Assembly: GCA_000721375.1 (NCBI GenBank)
Contig: JOGW01000008.1
Coordinates: forward strand, 124,001 to 188,000
Direction of reading: 5' to 3'
From: Streptomyces sp. NRRL B-3428
GTDB lineage: Bacteria > Actinomycetota > Actinomycetes > Streptomycetales > Streptomycetaceae
DNA: 64,000 nucleotides
Each line of letters starts with the position of its first letter. Position 1 is the first letter of the stretch. Shown here one piece after another: positions 33,451 to 41,928 of this stretch. The position numbers were made by a program, and so were the translations under genes. A model generated the notes under the pieces. The model was not told the origin of the DNA. It saw only the letters and a program-made list of their open reading frames with translations, and searched no databases.

Positions 33451-35091
33451 ATGTCTACTTTCCCCACCTCCGTATCCGCCATCGCACTCGACTTCACCTG
33501 GCCCGACGGGACCGAGGTCTTCGACGGACTCCAGTTGGCCGTGGGACCCGGGCGTACCGGTCTGATCGGTCTCAACGGCTCAGGGAAATCCACCCTGTTG
33601 AAGCTGATCGCCGGTGAGCTCACCCCGACCGAAGGCACCGTCAGGATCGCCGGCGAGGTCGGCTATCTGCCGCAGAACGTCACGCTCGACACCACGCTCC
33701 GCGTCGACGAGGCGCTCGGTATCGACGCGACGCGCGCCGCGCTGCACGCCATCGAGGCGGGCGACGTGAGCGAGGAGCACTTCACCACGGTCGGCGACGA
33801 CTGGGACGTCGAGGAGCGCGCCCTCGCGACGCTCGACCAGCTGGGCCTGGGCCACATCGGTCTCGACCGCACCATCGGCGAGCTCTCCGGCGGTGAGTCC
33901 GTACTGCTCAGACTCGCCGCGCTGCTGCTCATGCGGCCCGATGTGCTGCTGCTCGACGAACCGACGAACAACCTCGACCTGTACGCACGCCGCCGGCTCT
34001 ACGCGGCCGTACAGGCCTGGTCGGGGGTCATGATCGTGGTCAGCCACGACCGTGAACTCCTCGATCTGGTCGACCAGATCGCCGATCTGCGCTCGGGCGA
34101 GGTCGTCTGGTACGGCGGCAACTTCACCGCGTACGAGGAGGCGCTCGCCGTCGAGCAGGAGGCGGCCGAGCGCATGGTGCGGGTGGCCGAGGGCGATCTG
34201 AAGAAGCAGAAGCGTGAACTGTCCGACGCCCATGTGACGTTGGCCAAGCGGGTGCGCTACGGCAACAAGATGTACGCCCAGAAGCGCGAGCCGAAGATCG
34301 TCATGAACGCCCGCAAGCGCGAGGCCCAGGTCTCGGCGGGCAAGCACCGCATCATGCACGAGGAGAAGCTGAAGGAGGCGAGGGAGCGCCTCGACGAGGC
34401 GCTCGTGGCCGTACGGGACGACGACGAGATCCGTGTCGACCTGCCGTACACCGCCGTGCCGCCGGGGCGTTCGGTGCTCACGCTGCGCGACCTGCGGCTC
34501 ACGTACGGGTCCGGCGTGCCGGGCTGGTTCGAACTGCGCGGTCCCGAGCGGATCGCGCTGATCGGGCGCAACGGGGCGGGCAAGACCACGCTCCTTCGTA
34601 CGATCACCGGCGAACTCGCCCCGCTCGAGGGCGAGGCGGAGGTCCATGTGCCGCTGCGCTTCCTGCCGCAGCGGCTCGACGTCCTCGACGGGGCCCTGAC
34701 GGTCGCGGAGAACGTGGCGAAGGCCGCGCCCGACGCGACCAACAACCGGATCAGGGCGCGGCTCGCCCGCTTCCTGATCAAGGGCGCACGGGCGGACCAG
34801 CTCGCCTCGACACTCTCCGGAGGCGAACGGTTCCGTGCCGCGCTCGCCGCCCTGATGCTCGCCGAGCCGGCTCCCCAGCTCCTGATGCTGGACGAGCCGA
34901 CCAACAACCTCGACATGGCCAGCGTGCGTCAGCTCACGGGCGCCCTCGACTCGTACGAGGGCGCGCTGATCGTGGCCAGTCACGATCTGCCGTTCCTGGA
35001 GTCGATCGGCATCACCCGGTGGCTGCTGCTCGACGGTGAACTGCGTGACACCTCCGTGGAGGAGGTGCGGGAGCTGATGGCGATGAACTGA
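33451..35091 (+). CDS. ABC-F ATPase (ribosome-protection type)
   Basis: 546 residues from the ATG at 33451. Two ABC domains, no membrane segments: Walker A GLNGSGKS (residues 40-47) and GRNGAGKT; signatures LSGGESV and LSGGERF; Walker B LLLLDEPTNN and LLMLDEPTNN. The interdomain linker (about 225-310) is long and highly charged (KKQKRELSDAHVTLAKRVRYGNK...), the part that enters the ribosomal E site toward the peptidyl-transferase centre. This class ejects or counteracts antibiotics such as lincosamides, streptogramins A and pleuromutilins, or acts in translation. The structured leader upstream favours inducible resistance. Confidence 0.87.
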   Translation: MSTFPTSVSAIALDFTWPDGTEVFDGLQLAVGPGRTGLIGLNGSGKSTLLKLIAGELTPTEGTVRIAGEVGYLPQNVTLDTTLRVDEALGIDATRAALHAIEAGDVSEEHFTTVGDDWDVEERALATLDQLGLGHIGLDRTIGELSGGESVLLRLAALLLMRPDVLLLDEPTNNLDLYARRRLYAAVQAWSGVMIVVSHDRELLDLVDQIADLRSGEVVWYGGNFTAYEEALAVEQEAAERMVRVAEGDLKKQKRELSDAHVTLAKRVRYGNKMYAQKREPKIVMNARKREAQVSAGKHRIMHEEKLKEARERLDEALVAVRDDDEIRVDLPYTAVPPGRSVLTLRDLRLTYGSGVPGWFELRGPERIALIGRNGAGKTTLLRTITGELAPLEGEAEVHVPLRFLPQRLDVLDGALTVAENVAKAAPDATNNRIRARLARFLIKGARADQLASTLSGGERFRAALAALMLAEPAPQLLMLDEPTNNLDMASVRQLTGALDSYEGALIVASHDLPFLESIGITRWLLLDGELRDTSVEEVRELMAMN

Positions 35092-35168
35092 CTGAGCGTT
35101 TGCTCCGGTGAGGCCGAACCGACAGGCCTGGGCCGATGGCCCCGCAATGAGGCGCAGATCACGGGACC

Positions 35169-35211
35169 GAGGGCCTGCGGACAGCCGGAATACGGCCGTC
35201 CGCAGGCCCTC
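35169..35211. terminator. Terminator of the ABC-F gene
   Basis: 14-bp perfect outer stem (GAGGGCCTGCGGAC / GTCCGCAGGCCCTC) enclosing an inner GCCG / CGGC stem, 77 nt downstream of the stop. Confidence 0.8.
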
Positions 35212-35270
35212 GCACCAGGACAAAACGGACCCCGCACCCCCCTGATCAGGGATCTCCTTTATGCGGCGCT

Positions 35271-35306
35271 TAACCTACGGTCTCGTAACCTACGAACCCG
35301 TAGGTA
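35271..35306 (+). promoter_or_regulatory. Operator-like CCTACG repeats upstream of the desaturase
   Basis: TAACCTACGG (35271-35280), then ACCTACG (35288-35294) facing CGTAGGT (35299-35305) across AACC. One dyad plus one extra direct half-site, about 70-100 bp before the desaturase start. The shape is typical of TetR-type lipid regulators; no regulator gene is adjacent. Confidence 0.6.
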
Positions 35307-35374
35307 CCGCGTCATTCCGTCATGCCCGGCGCCGTACCCGCGCGTCCCCCATGCCCCAGTCCCCAGGAGCACCC

Positions 35375-36349
35375 GTGACCCTCACCTCGCCCCACCTCGG
35401 CAGTTCGACCGGCTGGACCGACGCCCGGTTGCTGTACGCGCTGGAAGAGGTCGTGGAGAAGGAGCTCAACCGGCATCTGAAGGTCACCAAGGACTGGATG
35501 CCGCACGAGTACGTGCCGTGGTCCGACGGCCGTAACTTCCCCGGCTTCTTCGAGGACGGCGAAGCCTGGGACCCCAGCCAGTCGAAGGTCACCGAGATCG
35601 GCAAGATCGCCCTCGTGGTGAACCTGCTCACCGAGGACAACCTGCCGAGCTACCACCACGAGATCGCCACGCTCTTCGGCCGCGAGGGCGCCTGGGGCAA
35701 CTGGGTGCACCGCTGGACGGCCGAGGAGGGCCGGCACGGCATCGTGATGCGCGACTACCTGCTCGCCTCACGTGCGGTGGACCCGGACAAGCTCGAGCAG
35801 TTCCGCATGATGCACATGTCGGAGGGTTTCGAGTCCGACAACCGGCACTCGATGCTGCACTCGATCGCGTACGTGGCCTTCCAGGAGCTCGCGACGCGTA
35901 TCTCGCACCGCAACACCGGCCACCAGTCCGGCGACCCGGTCTGCGACCGCATGCTCGCCCGTATCGCCGCGGACGAGAACCTGCACATGATCTTCTACCG
36001 CAACCTTCTGAAGTCCGCGTTCGAGCTCGCGCCGGACCTGACGATGCAGGCGGTACGCGACGTGGTCGTGAACTTCCGGATGCCCGGTCACGGCATGCCC
36101 GGCTTCGAGCGTGCCGCCGCGCAGATGGCGATCGGCGAGGTCTACAACATGCGTATCCACCACGACGACGTGCTCGCCCCCGTCATCCGCTTCCTCAAGA
36201 TCATGGAGATCGACGGTCTGGGCCCCGAGGGCCAGAAGGCCCAGGAGGAGCTCGGCATGTTCATGGGCGGCCTGGACGCCGAGGCCGCCAAGTTCGACGA
36301 GAAGCTGGCGGCACGCAAGGCGCGGATCGCGGCGCGCGCGAACCAGTAG
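35375..36349 (+). CDS. Acyl-[acyl-carrier-protein] desaturase (soluble diiron)
   Basis: 324 residues from GTG 35375, with AGGAG 5 nt upstream; an ATG 24 nt further upstream lacks this. The diiron carboxylate helices are visible: LTEDNLPSYHHEI, TAEEGRHGIVMRDYL and IAADENLHMIFYRNLL, matching the E..EExxH..DExxH set of plant-type and mycobacterial DesA2-like stearoyl-ACP desaturases. It introduces a cis double bond into acyl-ACP using O2 and a ferredoxin, tuning membrane fluidity. The operator repeats upstream suggest transcriptional control by fatty-acid status. Confidence 0.9.
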   Translation: MTLTSPHLGSSTGWTDARLLYALEEVVEKELNRHLKVTKDWMPHEYVPWSDGRNFPGFFEDGEAWDPSQSKVTEIGKIALVVNLLTEDNLPSYHHEIATLFGREGAWGNWVHRWTAEEGRHGIVMRDYLLASRAVDPDKLEQFRMMHMSEGFESDNRHSMLHSIAYVAFQELATRISHRNTGHQSGDPVCDRMLARIAADENLHMIFYRNLLKSAFELAPDLTMQAVRDVVVNFRMPGHGMPGFERAAAQMAIGEVYNMRIHHDDVLAPVIRFLKIMEIDGLGPEGQKAQEELGMFMGGLDAEAAKFDEKLAARKARIAARANQ

Positions 36350-36365
36350 ACGCTGAGCGGTGGAT

Positions 36366-36401
36366 GAGGGGCGGGCCGGTGCGGTCCGCCCCTCGGCTTT
36401 T
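36366..36401 (+). terminator. Intrinsic terminator of the desaturase gene
   Basis: 12-bp stem GAGGGGCGGGCC / GGTCCGCCCCTC (one G-U) with a 5-nt loop, followed by GGCTTTT; 16 nt past the stop codon. Confidence 0.8.
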
Positions 36402-36469
36402 GTGCGGGCGCTCCCCCAGCCCCCAGAACTCGCTACGCAACTGTCCTTGGCCTGCGGCATCATGCGCCC

Positions 36470-37324
36470 ATGGCGTTCATCACCGCACGGGACCGGGCTG
36501 TCTCCTACCTCCTGTCACTGGCCGACCCGGCGGATGCCGCCCGTGCCGAAGAGCGGATCCGGGTCGCTCCGGCGGGCTCGGGGGACCTCGGGCACGAGGC
36601 GGAGACCGTCCGGCGTGCCTGGTCCACGACCCGGCGGCTGCCCGTCTCCGTTCTGCACTGGGTGATGCAGCAGGACGATCCCGAACTCAACGTGCTGGTC
36701 TGCCACCACCCTTCGGCGGACGACGCGATACGCCGCCAGATCCTGCGCGGTGTGCCGTGCGCACCGGGAACGACACGGTCTGTCCTCCGCGTATCGCCCC
36801 GGTTGAGCCGCACCGCCGAAGAGCCCCCGCTGCCGAAGCACTTCCACGCGCTGGGCCTGATAGGCACGCTGCGCGAGGCGCACACCATGGCGGCGGGGCG
36901 CTCGGCCGCGGCCATGGTCCTCGACCGGCACGACTGGGCCGCGGTGGCCCGGGCGGACACGGAGCGGGCGCTGCCGGGGTACACACGCTGGGCGCTGGCC
37001 GTGCGGCATGACTGCCCGCCCGAGCTGCGCCGGCAGTTCGGTACGCATCCCAAGTTCCACAACAGGGTGCGTGCGGCGGGTGCGTTCGACTCTCCCGAGC
37101 AGTTCGCCCTGGAGCACGCACCGGCCGTGGATGTGCTGGGCGTGCTCTTCCTGGGGCGCCGGCTGTTCCCGCAGCGCCTCACCGACGCATCGGACGCACT
37201 GCGTCCACTCGTGCGGGAGTATCTGGGCGGCTCGACGGAGGCGTGGGCCGTACTGGCCCAGCTGGTGGACGACTTCCAGGGCAGCACCGAGGAGTTGGTG
37301 ATCACCGCGGGCGCCGTGGCCTGA
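36470..37324 (+). CDS. Hypothetical protein, helical
   Basis: 284 residues from the ATG at 36470. No motif is recognised. The sequence is rich in short amphipathic helices (VSYLLSLADPADAARAEERI, VLHWVMQQDDPELNVLVCHHPSADDAIRRQIL), and the phrase ...NVLVCHHPSADDAIR... resembles HEAT-like or leucine-rich variant repeats used for protein contacts. It immediately precedes the first tRNA-like gene and the vWA/AAA+ operon on the same strand, but a 178-bp gap and the opposed tRNA make co-transcription uncertain. Confidence 0.65.
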   Translation: MAFITARDRAVSYLLSLADPADAARAEERIRVAPAGSGDLGHEAETVRRAWSTTRRLPVSVLHWVMQQDDPELNVLVCHHPSADDAIRRQILRGVPCAPGTTRSVLRVSPRLSRTAEEPPLPKHFHALGLIGTLREAHTMAAGRSAAAMVLDRHDWAAVARADTERALPGYTRWALAVRHDCPPELRRQFGTHPKFHNRVRAAGAFDSPEQFALEHAPAVDVLGVLFLGRRLFPQRLTDASDALRPLVREYLGGSTEAWAVLAQLVDDFQGSTEELVITAGAVA

Positions 37325-37342
37325 GAGCGGGTCGCAGCCGGA

Positions 37343-37415
37343 CCGGGGTGACTGGATTCGAACCAGCGTGTTCCGGATCTGGAGTCCGGCGCGACTTCCT
37401 CTGCGCTACGCCCCC
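37343..37415 (-). tRNA. tRNA-like gene 1, anticodon CCA (Trp-type), degenerate acceptor stem
   Basis: The cloverleaf folds as follows: D-arm GCG/CGC with the GG pair in the loop, anticodon stem CCGGA/TCCGG with loop CTCCAGA (U33 present, anticodon CCA), 5-nt variable region, T-arm GCTGG-TTCGAAT-CCAGT. The acceptor GGGGGCG pairs at only 5 of 7 positions (mismatches 1-72 and 6-67). No CCA is encoded. It differs from the ordinary streptomycete Trp tRNA as I know it, and shares the TAGCGCAGAGG D-arm with the two tRNA-like genes at 43.3-43.5 kb. Confidence 0.7.
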
Positions 37416-37429
37416 GGCCCTGGCACCGG

Positions 37430-37435
37430 ATCATA
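37430..37435 (-). promoter_or_regulatory. -10 element TATGAT upstream of tRNA-like gene 1
   Basis: TATGAT on the minus strand, ending 14 nt before the tRNA 5' end. The same hexamer stands 11 nt before tRNA-like gene 3. A -35 is not convincing (TGTGAC about 15 nt upstream). Confidence 0.5.
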
Positions 37436-37502
37436 ATCCGATCGCCCGTTGTCACAGCCTCCTGCTACCAATTACGCACGGGGACATCACGGGGGTGGAA
37501 GT

Positions 37503-38891
37503 GTGGAGGGGCGCCAGAGGCATGTGATCGATCTCGCCGACCGGCGTGCCGTCGAGGGCTTTCGCCCGGCGGCGCAGGAGACGGTGGCGGAGGCGGTGCG
37601 GCTCAAGGAGGCCGCCCTGCTCGACTTCGGGATGACCGAATCGGCCGTCGCCTCCTGGCTGTTCGCCAAGTGCCCGCACCAGATCGCGACGACGGCGGTG
37701 AGCACGGCGGCGGTGGTCGCGTCCGGCGACGGCACTTGCCTGCTCCTGTTCAACCCGGAGTTCTTCGTACGCCTCGGCCTGGACGGCGTGAAGTTCGTGC
37801 TGTTCCACGAGGCGCGCCATCTCGTGCACCGGCATCTGTTCGCCGAGCCCGAGCTGCGTGCCGACGCGGTCTTCGAGCTGGCGGCCGAAGTGGCCATCAA
37901 CCATGTCGCGCTGATCCGGCTGGGGCGGGATTCGCTGCCGCTGCTCGACGGCGAGCCGACGGGCATCGACCCTCGGCAGATCCACACGCTGTACGTCGCC
38001 GATCTGCGGGCCCAGGGGCTGCAGCCCCTCGGATACGAGGAGTTCGTGCACACGGACCTGCGCGTGTACGGCGAGCTGCGCCGGATGAAGCACCCGCCGG
38101 TCGCCTCGCACGCGCTCTGCGTCCATCTCACGCATGAATCGCTGCCCGCCGATCCGGAGACCGTGGACGCTGTGGCCTCCTCGGTGCTGCTCAACTCGCT
38201 GCTCGCGGCACGGCGCGGACACCGGGGAGCGGAAGGGGAGTTGCTCGATCTGATGGGGCGCACCGAGGACTCCTCGCGGGCCGCGCGGCTGTGGGGGAAT
38301 CTCGGCGCGGGCGCACTGCGCGGTGAGACCAGCCGCACCCGCCGGATCGACTGGTGGCAGCGGTGGCTGGTGGATGTGCTCGGTTCCAAACTCACCGACG
38401 GCGAGCGGCTCGTCTATCCGAAGAAGCGCGGCGCGCTGCTCGCCGCACTCGGTCAGGACCCGACGCTCGCGCGCCGCGGCCCTGTGCGGCAGAAGGTGCT
38501 GGTGATCGCGTACGACACCTCGGGATCAATGCCGAACCAGGTGATCGAGTGGCTGACCGCGCTGGTCGGCGAGATCGACGGGGTCGAGGCGCACTGGCTG
38601 GCCTTCGACGGCGAGGTCTGGCCCTTCCGGCCGGGCGAGCGGGTGCTCGGCGGAGGCGGCACCAGCTTCCAGGTGGTCGTGGACTACGTCGAGGGACGCA
38701 GCACCGTCGGCGGACGGCTCTTCGAGGAACGTCCGGACGCCGTGGTCGTCCTCACCGACGGCTATGCGCCCCCGGTCACACCCGCCGAGCCCGACAAATG
38801 GATCTGGCTGATCACCGAGGGCGGCGACGACTGGCCCGAGACCCACTCCCCCGCGATGGACTGCCATCGCGTCACGACAGGATCGAGATGA
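37503..38891 (+). CDS. DUF2201-type protein: HExxH metallopeptidase-like domain plus vWA domain
   Basis: About 462 residues. GTG 37503 is chosen for the GGGGGTGG just upstream; GTG 37524 is possible. The N-terminal half has a zincin-like helix VLFHEARHLVHRH (His-Glu near residues 102-103, His106, His110), followed by ELAAEVAINHVAL. The C-terminal half is a vWA domain with the MIDAS triad: DTSGSM (about residue 338), GGGGTSF and VVLTDGYA. Such proteins pair with MoxR AAA+ ATPases, which remodel a target recruited by the metal-bound vWA. The stop overlaps the AAA+ start by 4 nt (ATGA), so the two are co-translated. Confidence 0.82.
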   Translation: MEGRQRHVIDLADRRAVEGFRPAAQETVAEAVRLKEAALLDFGMTESAVASWLFAKCPHQIATTAVSTAAVVASGDGTCLLLFNPEFFVRLGLDGVKFVLFHEARHLVHRHLFAEPELRADAVFELAAEVAINHVALIRLGRDSLPLLDGEPTGIDPRQIHTLYVADLRAQGLQPLGYEEFVHTDLRVYGELRRMKHPPVASHALCVHLTHESLPADPETVDAVASSVLLNSLLAARRGHRGAEGELLDLMGRTEDSSRAARLWGNLGAGALRGETSRTRRIDWWQRWLVDVLGSKLTDGERLVYPKKRGALLAALGQDPTLARRGPVRQKVLVIAYDTSGSMPNQVIEWLTALVGEIDGVEAHWLAFDGEVWPFRPGERVLGGGGTSFQVVVDYVEGRSTVGGRLFEERPDAVVVLTDGYAPPVTPAEPDKWIWLITEGGDDWPETHSPAMDCHRVTTGSR

Positions 38892-40699
38892 CGAGTACCA
38901 CCACCGCGCAGGCACCAGGCGCCAAGCGCGTCCTGTCCCGCCTCGAGGAGTTCATCGACGCGATGATCGACCTCGGGCAGACCGGGCAGATCTTCGGCGA
39001 GCACGGCATCGGCAAGACGGCCACGTTCTTCTCGTACGTCGAGGAGGCCCTCCCCGACGCGACGCTCGTCTACGTGCCGGCGGCCAACCTCACCCCGGAC
39101 GATCTCCTCGTCAACGCACCGGTACGCGATCCGCGCTCCGGTGAACTGGTGCTGCGCCAGCTGGTGATGAGCCAGCTGAAGCCGGGACGGCCGTTCGTAC
39201 TGCTCATCGACGACTCACTGCAGGCCGGCGACACCATCCAGTCGCAGCTGATGCAGATCGCCTGCGACTGGACGCTCGGCGAGCACGATCTGCGGGCGCT
39301 CGGCTGTATCGGTGTCTTCCTCACGGACAACGAGTCGCTGGCCGAGACCTCGGCCCGGCGCAGCGATCTCGCGCTGCTCGACCGGATGGTGACCCTGCGG
39401 ATCACCGCCAACGACACGGGATGGCGTGAGCACCTGAGCGCCAAGTACCGCGAGTGGGACCTCTGCGGGGTGTTCACGGTGTGGGCCTCTCTCAGCCCTG
39501 CGCTGCGCGAACTCCTCTCACCGCGCACGCTGGACCACATCCTGGCCAACGCCCGCGAGGGCTTCCCGCTGCGCTGGGCGCTGCCCCTGGTGGGCGGTGA
39601 GCGGCTGCGCCTGGAGGACGGCGAGGCGCCGGGAGCGGGCAACCGGACGTCCGAGATCCTCGACCGGATCGCCGAGGCCCTCGGCGTACCCAATCCGTCC
39701 CGTATCGCCGATCCCGTCCGCCAGGTGGTGCGGGCCGCTCTGCGCAACCGCTGGACGGTGCTGCTGCAGGGCCCGCCGGGCTGCGGCAAGACGGAGCTGG
39801 TGCGCGAGACGGTACGCGAGGGGCTCGGGGGGCGTGATCCGCTGTACTTCTCGCTGCCGGTCACGAACGTCGAGGACCTCTGCGCCCCGGTGCCTTCGGC
39901 CGACGGCACGCTCGACAACCTGCTTGCCGCGCGCTTCACGGGGCCCGAGCCGAAGGCGATCGTGTGGGACGAGTACAACCGGCCCAAGGACAAGGCGGCG
40001 TTCGCGAAGCTGATGGAGATCACGCAGGAGTGGTCCCTCGCGGGGCGGCGGATCGCGAACCTGCGCGCTCAGATCGCGGTCCAGAATCCGCCGTACCACC
40101 TGGGCCGCAAGCTGCTCGTGTCACGCAACAACATCGCGCAGGCCTCGCGTTTCACCGCCTCGCTGACCGTCGAGCCGGGCGACATCCCCGCCAATGAGTG
40201 GCTGATACGCCAGTACGGCGCCGATGCCGAGACCGTCCTCGAGTGGTGGAAGCACGACATCGACGAGGACGGCCGTGCGTGGATCACCAAGCGCACGATC
40301 GAGCGGCTGATCAAGCTGCACCGCAAGGGACTTCCGCTGCACATGGCGACGGTCTACCTCGGTGACGGCGAGTACGCGCCGGTGCCGCTGACGGCGCTCA
40401 TGGACCGTCTCGCCCAGCGGCAGGTGACCGGGCTGCGCGAGCTGGCACGGGATCTGACCGGCTGGGAGGAGCGGCTGCGCAAGGCGGCCGGGCAGTCGAG
40501 CGAGGGCGCCGACGACACGGATGTGGTGCACCAGGTCCTCGCCAACGCCGAGCTGTCCCAGCTGCGTAAGCACCGCAAGGCGGTGACGCGGCTCGTCGCG
40601 CTGCTTCCGGCCAAGCTGCGGGCCACGTATCTCGTGGGTGCGGCAGCCGAGCAACAGCGCTTCTGGACGGAGGTGTTCGTGTCACTGCGCAAGCGGTGA
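38888..40699 (+). CDS. Tandem AAA+ ATPase (MoxR-like)
   Basis: 603 residues with two AAA+ modules. Module 1: Walker A GEHGIGKT (37-44), Walker B FVLLIDDS (103-110), then TSARRSD. Module 2: Walker A GPPGCGKT (295-302), Walker B AIVWDEYNR (357-365), a sensor-like AVQNPPYH, and a helical C-terminus (HKAVTRLVALLPAKLRATYLVGAAAEQQ). Two intact P-loops in one chain are unlike single-module MoxR. It is translationally coupled to the vWA/metallopeptidase protein and presumably forms a chaperone-like machine with it. The substrate is unknown; the flanking tRNA-like genes hint at an RNA or translation link. Confidence 0.82.
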   Translation: MTSTTTAQAPGAKRVLSRLEEFIDAMIDLGQTGQIFGEHGIGKTATFFSYVEEALPDATLVYVPAANLTPDDLLVNAPVRDPRSGELVLRQLVMSQLKPGRPFVLLIDDSLQAGDTIQSQLMQIACDWTLGEHDLRALGCIGVFLTDNESLAETSARRSDLALLDRMVTLRITANDTGWREHLSAKYREWDLCGVFTVWASLSPALRELLSPRTLDHILANAREGFPLRWALPLVGGERLRLEDGEAPGAGNRTSEILDRIAEALGVPNPSRIADPVRQVVRAALRNRWTVLLQGPPGCGKTELVRETVREGLGGRDPLYFSLPVTNVEDLCAPVPSADGTLDNLLAARFTGPEPKAIVWDEYNRPKDKAAFAKLMEITQEWSLAGRRIANLRAQIAVQNPPYHLGRKLLVSRNNIAQASRFTASLTVEPGDIPANEWLIRQYGADAETVLEWWKHDIDEDGRAWITKRTIERLIKLHRKGLPLHMATVYLGDGEYAPVPLTALMDRLAQRQVTGLRELARDLTGWEERLRKAAGQSSEGADDTDVVHQVLANAELSQLRKHRKAVTRLVALLPAKLRATYLVGAAAEQQRFWTEVFVSLRKR

Positions 40700-40713
40700 T
40701 GCACCCGTACCCG

Positions 40714-41928
40714 CTACTCGGGATCTCCGGCCGGCGCGGTGCGGTGCACGCTGCGGACGGCGGCGACCGCCGGGGGCGGCTGAGGGGCGGGGACATGGGC
40801 GCTCAGCTCGTTCAGCCGCCTCTTGATGCTGCCCGCGATGGACGTGCCGAGGACGAAGCGGGTCGCGGTGGCGGCGTGCGGAGCCGTGTCGAGCAGCTTG
40901 TGCGCCTCACGGCTGCGCAGTCCGGTGTGGCTCAACACCAGGTGGGCGAGACGGTGTTCGCGCGCGGCGAGTGCGTCGGCGATGGTCGTGGCGGCGTCCA
41001 GGTCGAGCCGGTTGTCGGCTGCGCCCAAGGTGCCGGCCGCGCGTACCCGGCCGAGGTCGAGGACTTCCACCCCGGCCCTGGCCGCGGCGGACACGAGGCG
41101 GGCCGCTGCTTGCGGCCCGATGCCGTTGCTGGCGACGGACAGACGGCTCAGTCTGCCGTACGGCGCCGACTCCAGCGCCTCCGTGAGAGGCAGAGCGCCC
41201 TGGTCACCCAACTGGGCGGCGGATACGTAGAGTTCGCCGATCGCTCCCGCCCGCACCAGCGCGCCGAGAATGCGGCCTCCCGCCGCACCGAGCGGATTCC
41301 CGCCGACGAACAGCCGCTCCACCGTGCGCCCGGCGTTCGCCGCCGCGAGCAGCGCGTCGACCAGTACGGCCAGCCCCTGCGGATCCAGTCCGGTCTGCAC
41401 CAGGTCGAGGGTGCGCAACGTGCGTATCGCCTCGATCAGTTCGGCCGCGGCCCGGCCGCCCGCGGATCCCAGCGGGTTGCGCTTGAGCCAGATTCCGGCC
41501 ACCACGGTCGGCGAGGCCCGCAACTGGTCGGCGATACGGCAGGCGCCGGGGGCGGTGATGCCGTTGCAGCCCAGGTACAGGGTTTCGACCGGACTCTCTT
41601 GCGCTGCCTTGGCCGCTTCGACCGCCCCCTCGTCCCCGAGGCCGTCGGTGCCGAGCAGCACATGCCGGACCTGTGCGCCCTGTTCACCGGCGCCGGCCCG
41701 AGCCGACTCCCGGAGCGCGTCGGCCACCAGGGCCGCGCCCGCCGGGCCGAGTTCCTGTTTGCACAGGTCGAGGCGGCCGTCGGGCAGCGCTGTGCCGGCG
41801 GTGAAGTCGATGCGTTCACCGGCGGGCAGGCCACCGCGCAGCCAGTCGAGCAACGGCGCGAGATCGGCGAGCGGCCGGGGCACGACGCTCGGCACACCCG
41901 CGAACGGCACTCCCTCAGGACCCGTCAC
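40714..41928 (-). CDS. Leucine-rich-repeat protein, ribonuclease-inhibitor-like
   Basis: 404 residues. I place the start at GTG 41928, overlapping the SDR stop (GTGA) with GGGAGG upstream; GTG 41931 is also in frame. About nine repeats of 26-30 residues follow the ribonuclease-inhibitor LRR pattern, for example RLDLCKQELGPAGAALVADAL, VETLYLGCNGITAPGACRIADQL, LRTLDLVQTGLDPQGLAVLVDAL and LSRLSVASNGIGPQAAARLVSAA. No signal peptide, so a cytoplasmic protein-binding scaffold is likely. Its stop lies 14 bp from that of the convergent AAA+ gene. Confidence 0.82.
   Translation of the reverse strand: MTGPEGVPFAGVPSVVPRPLADLAPLLDWLRGGLPAGERIDFTAGTALPDGRLDLCKQELGPAGAALVADALRESARAGAGEQGAQVRHVLLGTDGLGDEGAVEAAKAAQESPVETLYLGCNGITAPGACRIADQLRASPTVVAGIWLKRNPLGSAGGRAAAELIEAIRTLRTLDLVQTGLDPQGLAVLVDALLAAANAGRTVERLFVGGNPLGAAGGRILGALVRAGAIGELYVSAAQLGDQGALPLTEALESAPYGRLSRLSVASNGIGPQAAARLVSAAARAGVEVLDLGRVRAAGTLGAADNRLDLDAATTIADALAAREHRLAHLVLSHTGLRSREAHKLLDTAPHAATATRFVLGTSIAGSIKRRLNELSAHVPAPQPPPAVAAVRSVHRTAPAGDPE

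Noticed and set aside
33275..33565. 96-codon frame overlapping the ABC-F start as a leader peptide
   Set aside because: Starts at GTG without a ribosome site and runs out of frame deep into the ABC-F coding region; more likely incidental.
37343..37415. Ordinary tRNA-Trp
   Set aside because: Acceptor stem has two mismatches and the body differs from the streptomycete Trp tRNA; listed as tRNA-like instead.
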